A stretch of DNA of 64,000 bases from Flavicella sediminum (GTDB taxonomy: Bacteria; Bacteroidota; Bacteroidia; Flavobacteriales; Flavobacteriaceae): positions 1-64,000 of the forward strand of contig NZ_VDET01000014.1 in the NCBI RefSeq assembly GCF_006381105.1, read 5' to 3'. This document shows positions 56,483 to 64,000 of the stretch, piece after piece. How positions within the stretch are numbered: position 1 is the first letter of the stretch; every line of letters starts with the position of its first letter. The position numbers and the translations under genes are program-made. Below the pieces are notes generated by a model, which made no database searches, had not been told where the DNA came from, and was given only the letters and a program-made list of their open reading frames with translations.

Positions 56483-58893
56483 AACAAATTGTTGAGCATT
56501 TAAAAAAGTACCTTTATTTTATTCTTCCACTATTTATTGCTTTTGGAATATTGACCTGCTTTGAAGTATTATTTTCAAATGCAAACAATACTTCTGGAAT
56601 CATTTCTATTTTATACAAACTAAGTAATGATTTTTGGACGGTTGCAGTTATTCTTTGCCTACTATCACCAATATATTTGTTGTTGTGTTTGTTTTCAGAA
56701 AAAATAAGAACCGTTGTTCTTTTACTGTTGCTAAGTTTGTTTGTGGTAGGTCAGTTTGCTTTGGTGAAATATTTTATGACGACCCTAATTAATTTAGGTG
56801 CCGATATTTTAGGCTATTCTTTTGATGATATTTTTTTAACCGTCTCTGCTTCTGAAGGAATTAGTTTTGTTTACTTTTTACCTTTTTTAATTTTTCCTAT
56901 TATTTTTATCGCCTCGTTTTTGTTGGTGAAAAAATACCTGGCTAGTAAAACAAATAGTTATATAGCAGTAGCTTTGGTAGTTGTTTTTGGTGCAATTTCG
57001 CTTGTTTCTCAGCAAACAAAAGAACAAGAAAATCAAAATAAACTCTACTTCTTTGTATCTGATATTGTGAAATTAAAAATAGAGAAGAAGCAACTAGGCG
57101 CTTTGAACTTTTCAGACAGAAAAGATTATCCGTTGTTAAAACCTTCTGAAGAAATAGCGGATGTTTTATCTCCTTTTTTTCATATTAATACGAGTAAAAA
57201 ACCCAATATTGTTATTTTAATGGTAGAAGGTCTAGGAACAGAATTTGTAGGAGATCATTCCTATGCTGGTTTTACACCTTATTTAGATTCCATGATTTCA
57301 AAATCTTTGTTTTGGGAGAATTTTGTAAGTAATACAGGACGTACTTTTGGTATAGCTCCTTCTTTATTAGCTTCTTTGCCTTTAGGGGAAAAAGGTTTTT
57401 TAGAAGAAGAAAAAACAGCATCACATATTTCTTTGCTAAGTGTTTTAAAAAATAATGGGTATACCACTTCCTATTATTCGGGTGATGCTGCTAGTTTTGA
57501 TAAAAAAATTAATTTTTTAGAATACAATGGTGTAGATTATTTAGTAGATCAGGATTCTTATGGAGCAGATTATCAGAAAACAGCTTCGAACGAAGGTGGT
57601 TTTTCATGGGGATATCCAGATGCTGAGATTTATAGAAAAATGCTGAATACCCTAGGTGCTAAAAAAGAACCGCGTTTGGATGTGTTAATGACACTTTCCA
57701 ATCATGAGCCATTTGCATTTCCTAATAAAGAAAACTACCTAAGTAAGGTGGATAGTATTTTGTCGAACAATTCTAATCTGAAAATATCCAGTGAAGCTGT
57801 ATTGGAAAACAAGGATATTTATGCCACTTTGCTGTATACCGATACCTCTCTTAAAAACTTTATGAAGGCTTATGAAAAACGTCCAGATTTTCAAAATACG
57901 ATATTTTTAATTACCGGTGATCATCGTCTAATTCCAATCAATCAAAAAGATAAATTATGTAGATTTCATGTACCGTTGTATATCTATAGTCCGATGTTAA
58001 AAAAAACAGCCAAATTTAAGTCCGTTTCCTCGCATTGGGATGTAACACCTAGCTTGCTATCTTTTTTAATGAATAATTACAATTTAAATAAAATAGAAGC
58101 GGTGCCGTGGATGAGTACAGGATTAGATACGGTTCGAGCATTTAGAAATACGCACCAAATTCCGATGATGCGTTACAAAGGAAGTATCAATGATTTTTTA
58201 TACAAAGATTATTTACTTTCAGATGGAGCCTTGTATCAGGTAAAAGAGAATTTTGGGATCTACAAAATAAAAAATGATTCTATAGTAAAAGAGGCGAAAG
58301 CTGCTTTAACGAAATTTAAAATTTTGAATAGATATGTAACACAAGAAGATCGAATATTTCCTGAGTCTTTAAATATTTACAGGGTTTTAAAAGAAGAAAT
58401 TCCGAAAGAAAAATTAGCCATCATAAAAAAAGAAGTAGGTAATATGACTTATGATGCTATCTTTTTTGTAGCTAGAGATAGTGCTTTTGCCAAACGTTAT
58501 GAAAAAGCAAGATTGCTTTGTGACTATATTTTAAATGAATTTCCTAATTATGCAGATGTTCGTACTTTAAAAGGAAGAACCTATGCTTGGGAAGGTTTAT
58601 ATGATGAAGCGGAAGAATCTTTTTTGACAGTAATCAAAAGAACGCCTTTTTATGAAGATTCCTATGGTGCTTTGGTCGATTTGTATTGGTGGTCCAATCA
58701 AGATGAAAAATCCATACCTTTATTTCAAACAGCAATTCAACGTAAATTAAAAAATCCTGAGTTGGTTGTTAAAATGGCTAAAGTATACCAACGATTGAAA
58801 AAAGTAGACAAGTCAATTTCCTTATTAGATAGTATCATACAAATATACCCAGATTCTACGGCGTATAAAACATTAAAAAATACATTGAAATGA
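56479..58893 (+). CDS. LtaS-like sulfatase-fold transferase with C-terminal TPRs
   Basis: An 804-aa inner-membrane enzyme. Five N-terminal membrane spans (about 11-180) match the topology of lipoteichoic acid synthase. The extracytoplasmic sulfatase-fold domain has Glu250 (LMVEGLG), Thr286 or Thr289 (SNTGRTFG), His409 (LSNHEPF), and Asp481 and His482 (ITGDHR), equivalent to the LtaS metal and nucleophile residues. TPR-type helices fill about 670-804 ('GLYDEAEESFLTVIKRTP'). LtaS and OpgB relatives transfer phosphoglycerol or similar groups to glycans. Here the target is probably the polymer made by the GT2 upstream. The start at ATG 56479 forms a 4-base overlap with GT2. The TPR tail is unusual for this family. 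Confidence 0.85.
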   Translation: MKQIVEHLKKYLYFILPLFIAFGILTCFEVLFSNANNTSGIISILYKLSNDFWTVAVILCLLSPIYLLLCLFSEKIRTVVLLLLLSLFVVGQFALVKYFMTTLINLGADILGYSFDDIFLTVSASEGISFVYFLPFLIFPIIFIASFLLVKKYLASKTNSYIAVALVVVFGAISLVSQQTKEQENQNKLYFFVSDIVKLKIEKKQLGALNFSDRKDYPLLKPSEEIADVLSPFFHINTSKKPNIVILMVEGLGTEFVGDHSYAGFTPYLDSMISKSLFWENFVSNTGRTFGIAPSLLASLPLGEKGFLEEEKTASHISLLSVLKNNGYTTSYYSGDAASFDKKINFLEYNGVDYLVDQDSYGADYQKTASNEGGFSWGYPDAEIYRKMLNTLGAKKEPRLDVLMTLSNHEPFAFPNKENYLSKVDSILSNNSNLKISSEAVLENKDIYATLLYTDTSLKNFMKAYEKRPDFQNTIFLITGDHRLIPINQKDKLCRFHVPLYIYSPMLKKTAKFKSVSSHWDVTPSLLSFLMNNYNLNKIEAVPWMSTGLDTVRAFRNTHQIPMMRYKGSINDFLYKDYLLSDGALYQVKENFGIYKIKNDSIVKEAKAALTKFKILNRYVTQEDRIFPESLNIYRVLKEEIPKEKLAIIKKEVGNMTYDAIFFVARDSAFAKRYEKARLLCDYILNEFPNYADVRTLKGRTYAWEGLYDEAEESFLTVIKRTPFYEDSYGALVDLYWWSNQDEKSIPLFQTAIQRKLKNPELVVKMAKVYQRLKKVDKSISLLDSIIQIYPDSTAYKTLKNTLK

Positions 58894-60164
58894 TTGTATC
58901 AAGAAAAAAGTTGAGATTTTTCGGAATCTTAGTCCTAATGAACTTTACTGTTGCTTTTTCGCAACAAAAAGAATTTTCTGGAGATCCCGATGTGGCCTTT
59001 GAAAAAGCAAGAAACCTGGCCTTTAATAGTCAGCGTAAAGCGGCGCAAGATTCCTTACGTTTTATTTTAACAAAATATCCAAATTATTTAGATATACGTT
59101 CTTTTTTAGCAACGACCTATTCTTGGGATGGATCCTATAAATTAGCAAGAAAGGAATTTGCCGCCATCTTAAAAAAAGATCCTGAAAGAAAATCAGACTG
59201 GATTGCCTCTATAAAAAATGAACTTTGGGGAGAATATCCGTACAATGCTTTAGACTTGTCGAATAGTGCTTTAAAAGTATTTAAGGAAGAACCAGCTATA
59301 ATGCTTTTAAAAGCAAGTGCAGAAGAAAGAACAAAAGACCCTGAAAAAGCCTTAGAAACTTTAGAAGAAATTTTAGCCAAACACCCAGAACATAAAGAAG
59401 CACTTTCTGACAAGGAAAGTTTGGTAGATCGTTTAAGTAATAATTCTATTGGAGTGACCACATCTGTCGATATCTTTCACGATAACGACAGACCTATAAT
59501 GGAGTATTATACGGTAGATTATAGCCGTCAAACAAAATACGGAAGTATCATTGCAAAAGTAAATATCAACAGAAGGTTTGAAACTACAGGAGTGCAGTAC
59601 GAAGTTGATATGTACCCAAAAATTAGAAAAGGTTTGTATGCTTATACTAGTTTTGGTTATTCTAACACGGGCTTGTTTCCTGAAATCCGATATGGAGGAG
59701 AATTGCACCAAAGTCTGCCAAAAAGTTTCGAAGCCTCTTTAGGATTTAGAGCTTTAAAATTTTCTGAAACAACAATTATTTATACTGGGTCCGTAGGCTG
59801 GTATACTGGTAATAGTTATTGGGCTTTTAGAACGTATATGACTCCTGGAGGTGCAGGTTTAAGTAAGTCAGGAACGCTTACCTATAGAAAATACAGAAGT
59901 GATGCAGCCAACTATTTTGGAGTTGCCGTTGGAATTGGGTTTTCTCCAGAGTTTGATCCATTCCCTATAAATGATGTAGTAGATGTTCCTAAGTTCGATT
60001 TAAAATCACAAAAAATCGATTTCACTTATAATTTCACTTCCAAAAACAAAAAGAATATTTGGGGAACTACCGCAGGGATTTCTCATGAAGAACAAATAAA
60101 TGCTCCGGGAACGTATTTTTTAATTTATACCTTGGGGCTTAGTTATAGTATAAAATTCAAATAA
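58890..60164 (+). CDS. YaiO-like TPR plus outer-membrane beta-barrel protein
   Basis: A 424-aa exported protein. The signal peptide ends near residue 25 (AFSQQ). TPR-like helices occupy about 30-180 ('RSFLATTYSWDGSYKLARKEFAAILKK', 'PEKALETLEEILAKHPEHKEA'). The C-terminal 230 residues form a beta-barrel of the YaiO type (VTTSVDIFHDND, 'YTVDYSRQTKYGSIIAKVNINRR', ending YTLGLSYSIKFK). In its operon it follows the GT2 and LtaS-like genes with a 4-base overlap, so it is the likely outer-membrane exit or anchor of the polymer. The TPRs resemble those of PgaA-type exporters. Confidence 0.87.
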   Translation: MIVSRKKLRFFGILVLMNFTVAFSQQKEFSGDPDVAFEKARNLAFNSQRKAAQDSLRFILTKYPNYLDIRSFLATTYSWDGSYKLARKEFAAILKKDPERKSDWIASIKNELWGEYPYNALDLSNSALKVFKEEPAIMLLKASAEERTKDPEKALETLEEILAKHPEHKEALSDKESLVDRLSNNSIGVTTSVDIFHDNDRPIMEYYTVDYSRQTKYGSIIAKVNINRRFETTGVQYEVDMYPKIRKGLYAYTSFGYSNTGLFPEIRYGGELHQSLPKSFEASLGFRALKFSETTIIYTGSVGWYTGNSYWAFRTYMTPGGAGLSKSGTLTYRKYRSDAANYFGVAVGIGFSPEFDPFPINDVVDVPKFDLKSQKIDFTYNFTSKNKKNIWGTTAGISHEEQINAPGTYFLIYTLGLSYSIKFK

Positions 60165-60271
60165 TATTTTTTAGAAATTTAGACGCTTACAGCTAAATTC
60201 TTTTTGAAAATGCTAGTCTCTTTAAAAAGGTATCGCGATATTTAGGTTCTAAATAATAAAAGTACAAGTAA

Positions 60272-61003
60272 ATGGAGGTATTGGGTATTGATATTGGAGG
60301 AACAGGAATTAAAGGGGCAATTGTAGATACGGTAAAAGGGGAATTGATTTCTGAAAGATTTCGAATACCCACACCCAAAGGAGCCAAACCCAAAGATGTT
60401 GCTTCAGCAGTTTCAGAATTGGTCACTCATTTTAATTGGAAAGGTAAAGTAGGTTGTGGTTTTCCAACGATTATTTCACAAGGAGTTGCTAAATCTACAG
60501 GTAATATCCATAAAAGCTGGAAGGAAACAGATGTTGTACAACTATTCTCTCAAAAGACAGGTCTTCAATTTTTCGTAGCCAATGATGCTGATGTGGCGGG
60601 CTTGGCCGAAATGAGTTTTGGTGCTGGTAAAAATAAAAAAGGGGTGGTGCTTGTCATTACCATAGGTACAGGCTTGGGCTCTAGTGTTTTTATAAATGGT
60701 GTTTTGGTTCCCAATGTAGAATTAGGAAGTGTTCCTTATAAAAAATATGAACGTTTTGAATACTATGCCGCAGATTCAGTCAGAAAAAAAGAAGCACTGA
60801 AATATAAGGAATGGGGAGAGCGTTTTAATAAGTTCCTAAAATTTGTAGAACAAACTTTTACGCCAAGCTTAGTGATATTAGGAGGAGGAGCAAGTAAGAA
60901 AATTCATAAGTTTGAAAATGAAATTACAATAGCAGCACCTGTAGTAGCCGCCCAGTTTGAAAATAATGCAGGAATTATTGGAGCCGCCATGCTGGCAAAT
61001 TAA
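60272..61003 (+). CDS. ppgK: ROK family kinase, polyphosphate glucokinase-like
   Basis: A 243-aa sugar kinase of the ROK family, most like polyphosphate glucokinase, which phosphorylates glucose with polyphosphate or ATP. The phosphate-binding start LGIDIGGTGIKGAIVD is at 4-19, NDADVAGLAE in the sugar site, ITIGTGLGSSVF in the second phosphate loop, and 'VPNVELGSV' replaces the NxELGH of the family. The zinc-binding Cys motif of other ROK proteins is absent, as in polyphosphate glucokinases. The missing His after ELG is a deviation. It is the first gene after the glycan operon and not coupled to it. Confidence 0.82.
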   Translation: MEVLGIDIGGTGIKGAIVDTVKGELISERFRIPTPKGAKPKDVASAVSELVTHFNWKGKVGCGFPTIISQGVAKSTGNIHKSWKETDVVQLFSQKTGLQFFVANDADVAGLAEMSFGAGKNKKGVVLVITIGTGLGSSVFINGVLVPNVELGSVPYKKYERFEYYAADSVRKKEALKYKEWGERFNKFLKFVEQTFTPSLVILGGGASKKIHKFENEITIAAPVVAAQFENNAGIIGAAMLAN

Positions 61004-61185
61004 TTTAAAACTCTTCTTATTTTCTTTATTGCGTAAGCAAAAATATTTAGTTACTTTGCACACTAGAATAAAGTAATTGATTTTATGAGCACAATACTGC
61101 TAACTTTTGAATCTTACTTTAGAAATTACTACACAAAAAAAGAAACAGAATTTTCTGTAAAAAATACTTAGTTGAAATATAAATA

Positions 61186-61869
61186 ATGGAATTTGATTTA
61201 GAATACAATTCGGATAGATCCCAAATGATCATTCCTGAATATGGACGACATATTCAGAAATTGGTGGATCATTGCGTGGCCTTAGAAAGTGAAGAGGAAA
61301 GAAAGAAAATGGCAAACGCTATTGTAGATGTGATGGGAAATCTTCAACCACATTTACGTGATGTTCCGGATTTTAAACACAAGCTTTGGGATCAAATTTT
61401 CATCATGTCTGATTTTAAACTGAACGTTGAGTCTCCATATGGTACGCCTAGTCAGGTAGAATTACAGGCGAAGCCAGAACCTTTGGCGTATCCTAAATTG
61501 GCGTCAAAATATCGTTTTTACGGAAACAATATTCAAACCATGATCAAGGTTGCCTTGTCTTGGGATGAAGGTGAATTGAAAACGGCATTGATTTTCAATA
61601 TAGCCAATCATATGAAAAAATGTTATTTGAATTGGAACAAAGACACTGTAGATGATGCGGTTATTTTTAAGCATTTATTAGACTTGTCTAATGGAGCCTT
61701 TGACTTAACAAATTCTGATGAAGTCTTGTCAGACTCAACTTTGTTGTTGAAAAAATCGGCAAATGCAAGAAGTTCTACTCCGAAGACACATAATAACAAC
61801 AACAGAAATAAAAATCATCAAAAAAATAACAACCATAGGAATCAAAAAGGACACCATAGAAAAAATTAG
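61186..61869 (+). CDS. DUF4290 domain protein
   Basis: A 227-aa cytosolic protein of the Bacteroidetes DUF4290 family, function unknown. The domain covers residues 1-175 ('NSDRSQMIIPEYGRHIQKLVD', 'PHLRDVPDFKHKLWDQIFIMS', 'IANHMKKCYLNWNKDTV'). The last 35 residues are a low-complexity tail of Asn, His and Lys that may bind nucleic acid. It lies 47 bases before murA on the same strand, an arrangement I recall from other flavobacteria, which hints at a link with envelope growth. Confidence 0.9.
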   Translation: MEFDLEYNSDRSQMIIPEYGRHIQKLVDHCVALESEEERKKMANAIVDVMGNLQPHLRDVPDFKHKLWDQIFIMSDFKLNVESPYGTPSQVELQAKPEPLAYPKLASKYRFYGNNIQTMIKVALSWDEGELKTALIFNIANHMKKCYLNWNKDTVDDAVIFKHLLDLSNGAFDLTNSDEVLSDSTLLLKKSANARSSTPKTHNNNNRNKNHQKNNNHRNQKGHHRKN

Positions 61870-61916
61870 GTCGACTTTTAAAAATTTTCCAACCACACAA
61901 AATCGTATTATACTAA

Positions 61917-63227
61917 ATGGCTACATTTAAAATAGAAGGAGGACATAAGTTAAATGGTACAATAAATCCTCAAGGAGCTAAAAATGAAGCATTGCAAATT
62001 CTATGTGCTGTGCTTTTGACTCCTGAAAAAGTTAGAATTGAAAATATTCCCAATATAATTGATGTCAACAAACTTATTTTTATTCTTGGTGAACTAGGAG
62101 TTAAAATAGAAAAACATGACGTAAACACCTATACATTTCAAGCAGATGAGGTAAACTTAGCCTATTTAGAGTCTGCCGAATTTAAAAGAGATGGAAGTTC
62201 TTTAAGAGGTTCTATTATGATTGTTGGTCCCTTGTTGGCTCGTTTCGGAAAAGGATACATTCCTAGACCGGGAGGAGATAAAATAGGTCGTAGACGTTTG
62301 GATACGCATTTTGAAGGTTTTATCAACTTGGGGGCTACTTTTCGATACAACAAAGAAGAGCATTTTTACGGTGTTGAAGCCAAAGAATTGTTTGGTGCCG
62401 ATATGTTGTTAGACGAGGCTTCGGTAACAGGTACGGCTAATATTTTAATGGCAGCAGTCTTAGCAACAGGAAGAACTACTATTTACAATGCGGCATGTGA
62501 ACCGTATATTCAACAATTGTCGAAAATGTTGAATAGCATGGGGGCTAATATTACAGGTATTGGCTCTAATTTATTAACCATTGATGGTGTTAAAGAATTA
62601 AAGGGATGTACGCACAGAGTATTGCCCGATATGATTGAAATTGGTAGCTGGATAGGAATGGCGGCCATGACCAAATCGGAATTGACGATTAAAAATGTTA
62701 GTTGGAAAGATTTGGGAGTTATTCCACGTGTGTTCCGAAAACTTGGAATTCAATTGGAAAAAGTCAATGACGATATTTATATTCCTGCACAAGAATCTTA
62801 CGAAATACAAAATTATATTGATGGGTCTATCTTAACGATTTCTGATGCTCCTTGGCCAGGATTTACACCAGATTTATTGAGTATTGTTTTGGTAATCGCA
62901 ACACAGGCAAAAGGAAGTGTTTTGATTCATCAGAAAATGTTTGAGAGCCGTTTGTTCTTTGTCGATAAATTAATTGACATGGGCGCAAAAGTTATTTTAT
63001 GTGATCCACATAGAGCAACCATTATAGGAATGAATCATGAGTCGTCTTTAAAAGCAACCACCATGACCTCGCCAGATATTAGAGCAGGAATTTCTTTGTT
63101 AATAGCCGCCTTATCAGCCAAAGGAACAAGTACCATTCATAATATAGATCAGATTGATAGAGGTTACGAGGATATTGAAGGAAGATTAAAATCGATTGGT
63201 GCAAAAATTGAGCGTATAAACGATTAA
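61917..63227 (+). CDS. murA: UDP-GlcNAc 1-carboxyvinyltransferase
   Basis: A 436-aa MurA, first step of peptidoglycan precursor synthesis, joining enolpyruvate from PEP to UDP-GlcNAc. The start 'EGGHKLNGTINPQGAKNEAL' and the repeated EPSP-like halves are typical. In the catalytic loop the sequence is RPGGDKIGRRRLDTH, so Asp121 stands where most MurA have the catalytic Cys (Cys115 in E. coli). This change is known in naturally fosfomycin-insensitive MurA of some bacteria. The rest is complete. A terminator-like hairpin follows, before grpE. Confidence 0.97.
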   Translation: MATFKIEGGHKLNGTINPQGAKNEALQILCAVLLTPEKVRIENIPNIIDVNKLIFILGELGVKIEKHDVNTYTFQADEVNLAYLESAEFKRDGSSLRGSIMIVGPLLARFGKGYIPRPGGDKIGRRRLDTHFEGFINLGATFRYNKEEHFYGVEAKELFGADMLLDEASVTGTANILMAAVLATGRTTIYNAACEPYIQQLSKMLNSMGANITGIGSNLLTIDGVKELKGCTHRVLPDMIEIGSWIGMAAMTKSELTIKNVSWKDLGVIPRVFRKLGIQLEKVNDDIYIPAQESYEIQNYIDGSILTISDAPWPGFTPDLLSIVLVIATQAKGSVLIHQKMFESRLFFVDKLIDMGAKVILCDPHRATIIGMNHESSLKATTMTSPDIRAGISLLIAALSAKGTSTIHNIDQIDRGYEDIEGRLKSIGAKIERIND

Positions 63228-63261
63228 TTACAAAATTATAGAATTAAAGAGATTGCTTTAG

Positions 63262-63299
63262 AAAATGCTAGAAATAGTTTTTTTTAAAGCATTTTTTTT
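63262..63299 (+). terminator. Probable terminator after murA
   Basis: An 8-bp stem (63262-63269 with 63288-63295) with a longer loop is followed by further T residues, 34 bases after murA. Confidence 0.65.
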
Positions 63300-63349
63300 G
63301 TGCAATAAATGCCAATAGTTTCTGTTTATACGAAATGTTCTGTGACATT

Positions 63350-63381
63350 TTGACACAAAATTCAAATTGGCAATATTGTTG
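63350..63381 (+). promoter_or_regulatory. Putative promoter of grpE
   Basis: TTG (63350-63352) is followed after 21 bases by TATTGTTG (63374-63381), one mismatch to TAnnTTTG. It lies 36 bases before the grpE ATG. No CIRCE-type inverted repeat was seen. Confidence 0.4.
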
Positions 63382-63417
63382 TCTTAGAGAACTTGTATTT
63401 TAAAAGAATTACATACA

Positions 63418-63966
63418 ATGAGTACTGAAGAAAAAATTAAAGACGAAGCAGAGCAAACAATTGACACAAACGCTACTACTGAAGAAAATACAGAGAATGT
63501 AAAGGAAGAATCAACGGTTGAGCCAACTGCTGAAGAAATTTTACAAAAAGAAAAAGACAAATATTTACGTCTTTTTGCTGAATTTGAAAACTATAAAAAA
63601 CGTACAACAAAAGAAAGAATTGAGTTGTACAGAACGGCAGGACAAGACATCATGGTGTCATTATTACCTGTTTTAGACGATTTTGACAGAGGATTGGCAG
63701 AAATTAAAAAAGTAAAAGACAAACAACTTTTAAAAGGAATGACTTTGATCAATGATAAATTGACAAATACATTAACTCAAAAAGGTTTGGAAGTAGCTGA
63801 AGCAAAAGCAGGTGATGTTTTTGATGCAGATTTACACGAAGCAATTACGCAAATTCCTGCACCATCTGATGATATGAAAGGAAAAATTATTGATGTGATT
63901 GAAAAAGGATACAAATTAGGAGATAAAGTAATTCGTTATCCTAAAGTTGTTATCGGTCAATCATAA
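63418..63966 (+). CDS. grpE: Nucleotide exchange factor GrpE
   Basis: A 182-aa GrpE, releasing ADP from DnaK in protein folding. An acidic disordered N-terminus (1-45, rich in Glu and Thr) is followed by the long coiled-coil helix 'EKDKYLRLFAEFENYKKRTTKERIE' and the beta-domain ending 'GYKLGDKVIRYPKVVIG'. An ATG at 63997, four bases before the window ends, could start the next gene. dnaJ would be expected there, but this cannot be seen. Confidence 0.95.
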   Translation: MSTEEKIKDEAEQTIDTNATTEENTENVKEESTVEPTAEEILQKEKDKYLRLFAEFENYKKRTTKERIELYRTAGQDIMVSLLPVLDDFDRGLAEIKKVKDKQLLKGMTLINDKLTNTLTQKGLEVAEAKAGDVFDADLHEAITQIPAPSDDMKGKIIDVIEKGYKLGDKVIRYPKVVIGQS

Positions 63967-64000
63967 ATTAGAATCATTAACAATATTCAATTAACAATGG

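Noticed and set aside
61085-61171. 28-residue plus-strand frame before the DUF4290 gene
   Set aside because: Short, hydrophilic, with no recognisable features and no promoter or terminator of its own. Probably chance.

Overview
The window is AT-rich chromosomal DNA from a member of the Bacteroidetes, most likely family Flavobacteriaceae. Lineage evidence seen here: a PorQ-type protein of the type IX secretion system (T9SS) next to cmk, four large secreted proteins ending in T9SS-type sorting domains, a PID-CTERM mini-protein, DUF4290 next to murA, and several sites matching the Bacteroidetes -7 promoter element TAnnTTTG. No rRNA, tRNA, CRISPR array, prophage or transposase was recognised. I cannot name the genus.

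Layout. 0.2-4.4 kb: porQ, cmk, convergent YbaB/EbfC, and an S9 oligopeptidase lipoprotein. 4.6-7.2 kb: an overlapping three-gene ECF-sigma operon ending in a secreted DUF4097-like protein with an 11-residue tryptophan-marked helix. 7.3-8.7 kb: fumC. 9-31 kb: an accessory surface block with a 1582-aa leucine-rich-repeat-like protein built of seven supermodules, two small genes, and two giant paralogous T9SS proteins (2451 and 2694 aa) made of thrombospondin-type-3-like acidic repeats interrupted by guest domains. The larger is translationally coupled to the PID-CTERM mini-protein. 31-37.4 kb: housekeeping genes (helicase, sucD, fabG, mannose-6-phosphate isomerase, MaoC, SPFH protein). 37.4-46.2 kb: mostly minus-strand genes (flavoprotein, tRNA-binding protein, MepB, lipoprotein/SDR/TetR, DUF1801 with a CDGSH tail, porin, DUF3124/MarC, 2OG-Fe oxygenase). 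46.4-52.9 kb: another T9SS protein, yidC and pyrG. 53-60.2 kb: an Hpt protein divergent from a tight operon encoding a one-domain response regulator, a membrane HEAT protein, a GT2 synthase, an LtaS-like transferase with TPRs, and a YaiO-like outer-membrane barrel. 60.3-64 kb: polyphosphate-glucokinase-like ROK kinase, DUF4290, murA and grpE.

How it fits together. PorQ belongs to the T9SS, which would export the LRR-like protein, both giants and the 861-aa protein. The best candidate for an undescribed system is the 53-60 kb cluster. Its parts cover synthesis of a glycan at the inner membrane, its possible decoration with a phospho-alcohol group, passage through an outer-membrane barrel, and phosphorelay control. 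The second candidate is the pair of giants, where six unrelated guest domains are each bracketed by one cysteine pair inside the calcium-binding-type repeat rod.
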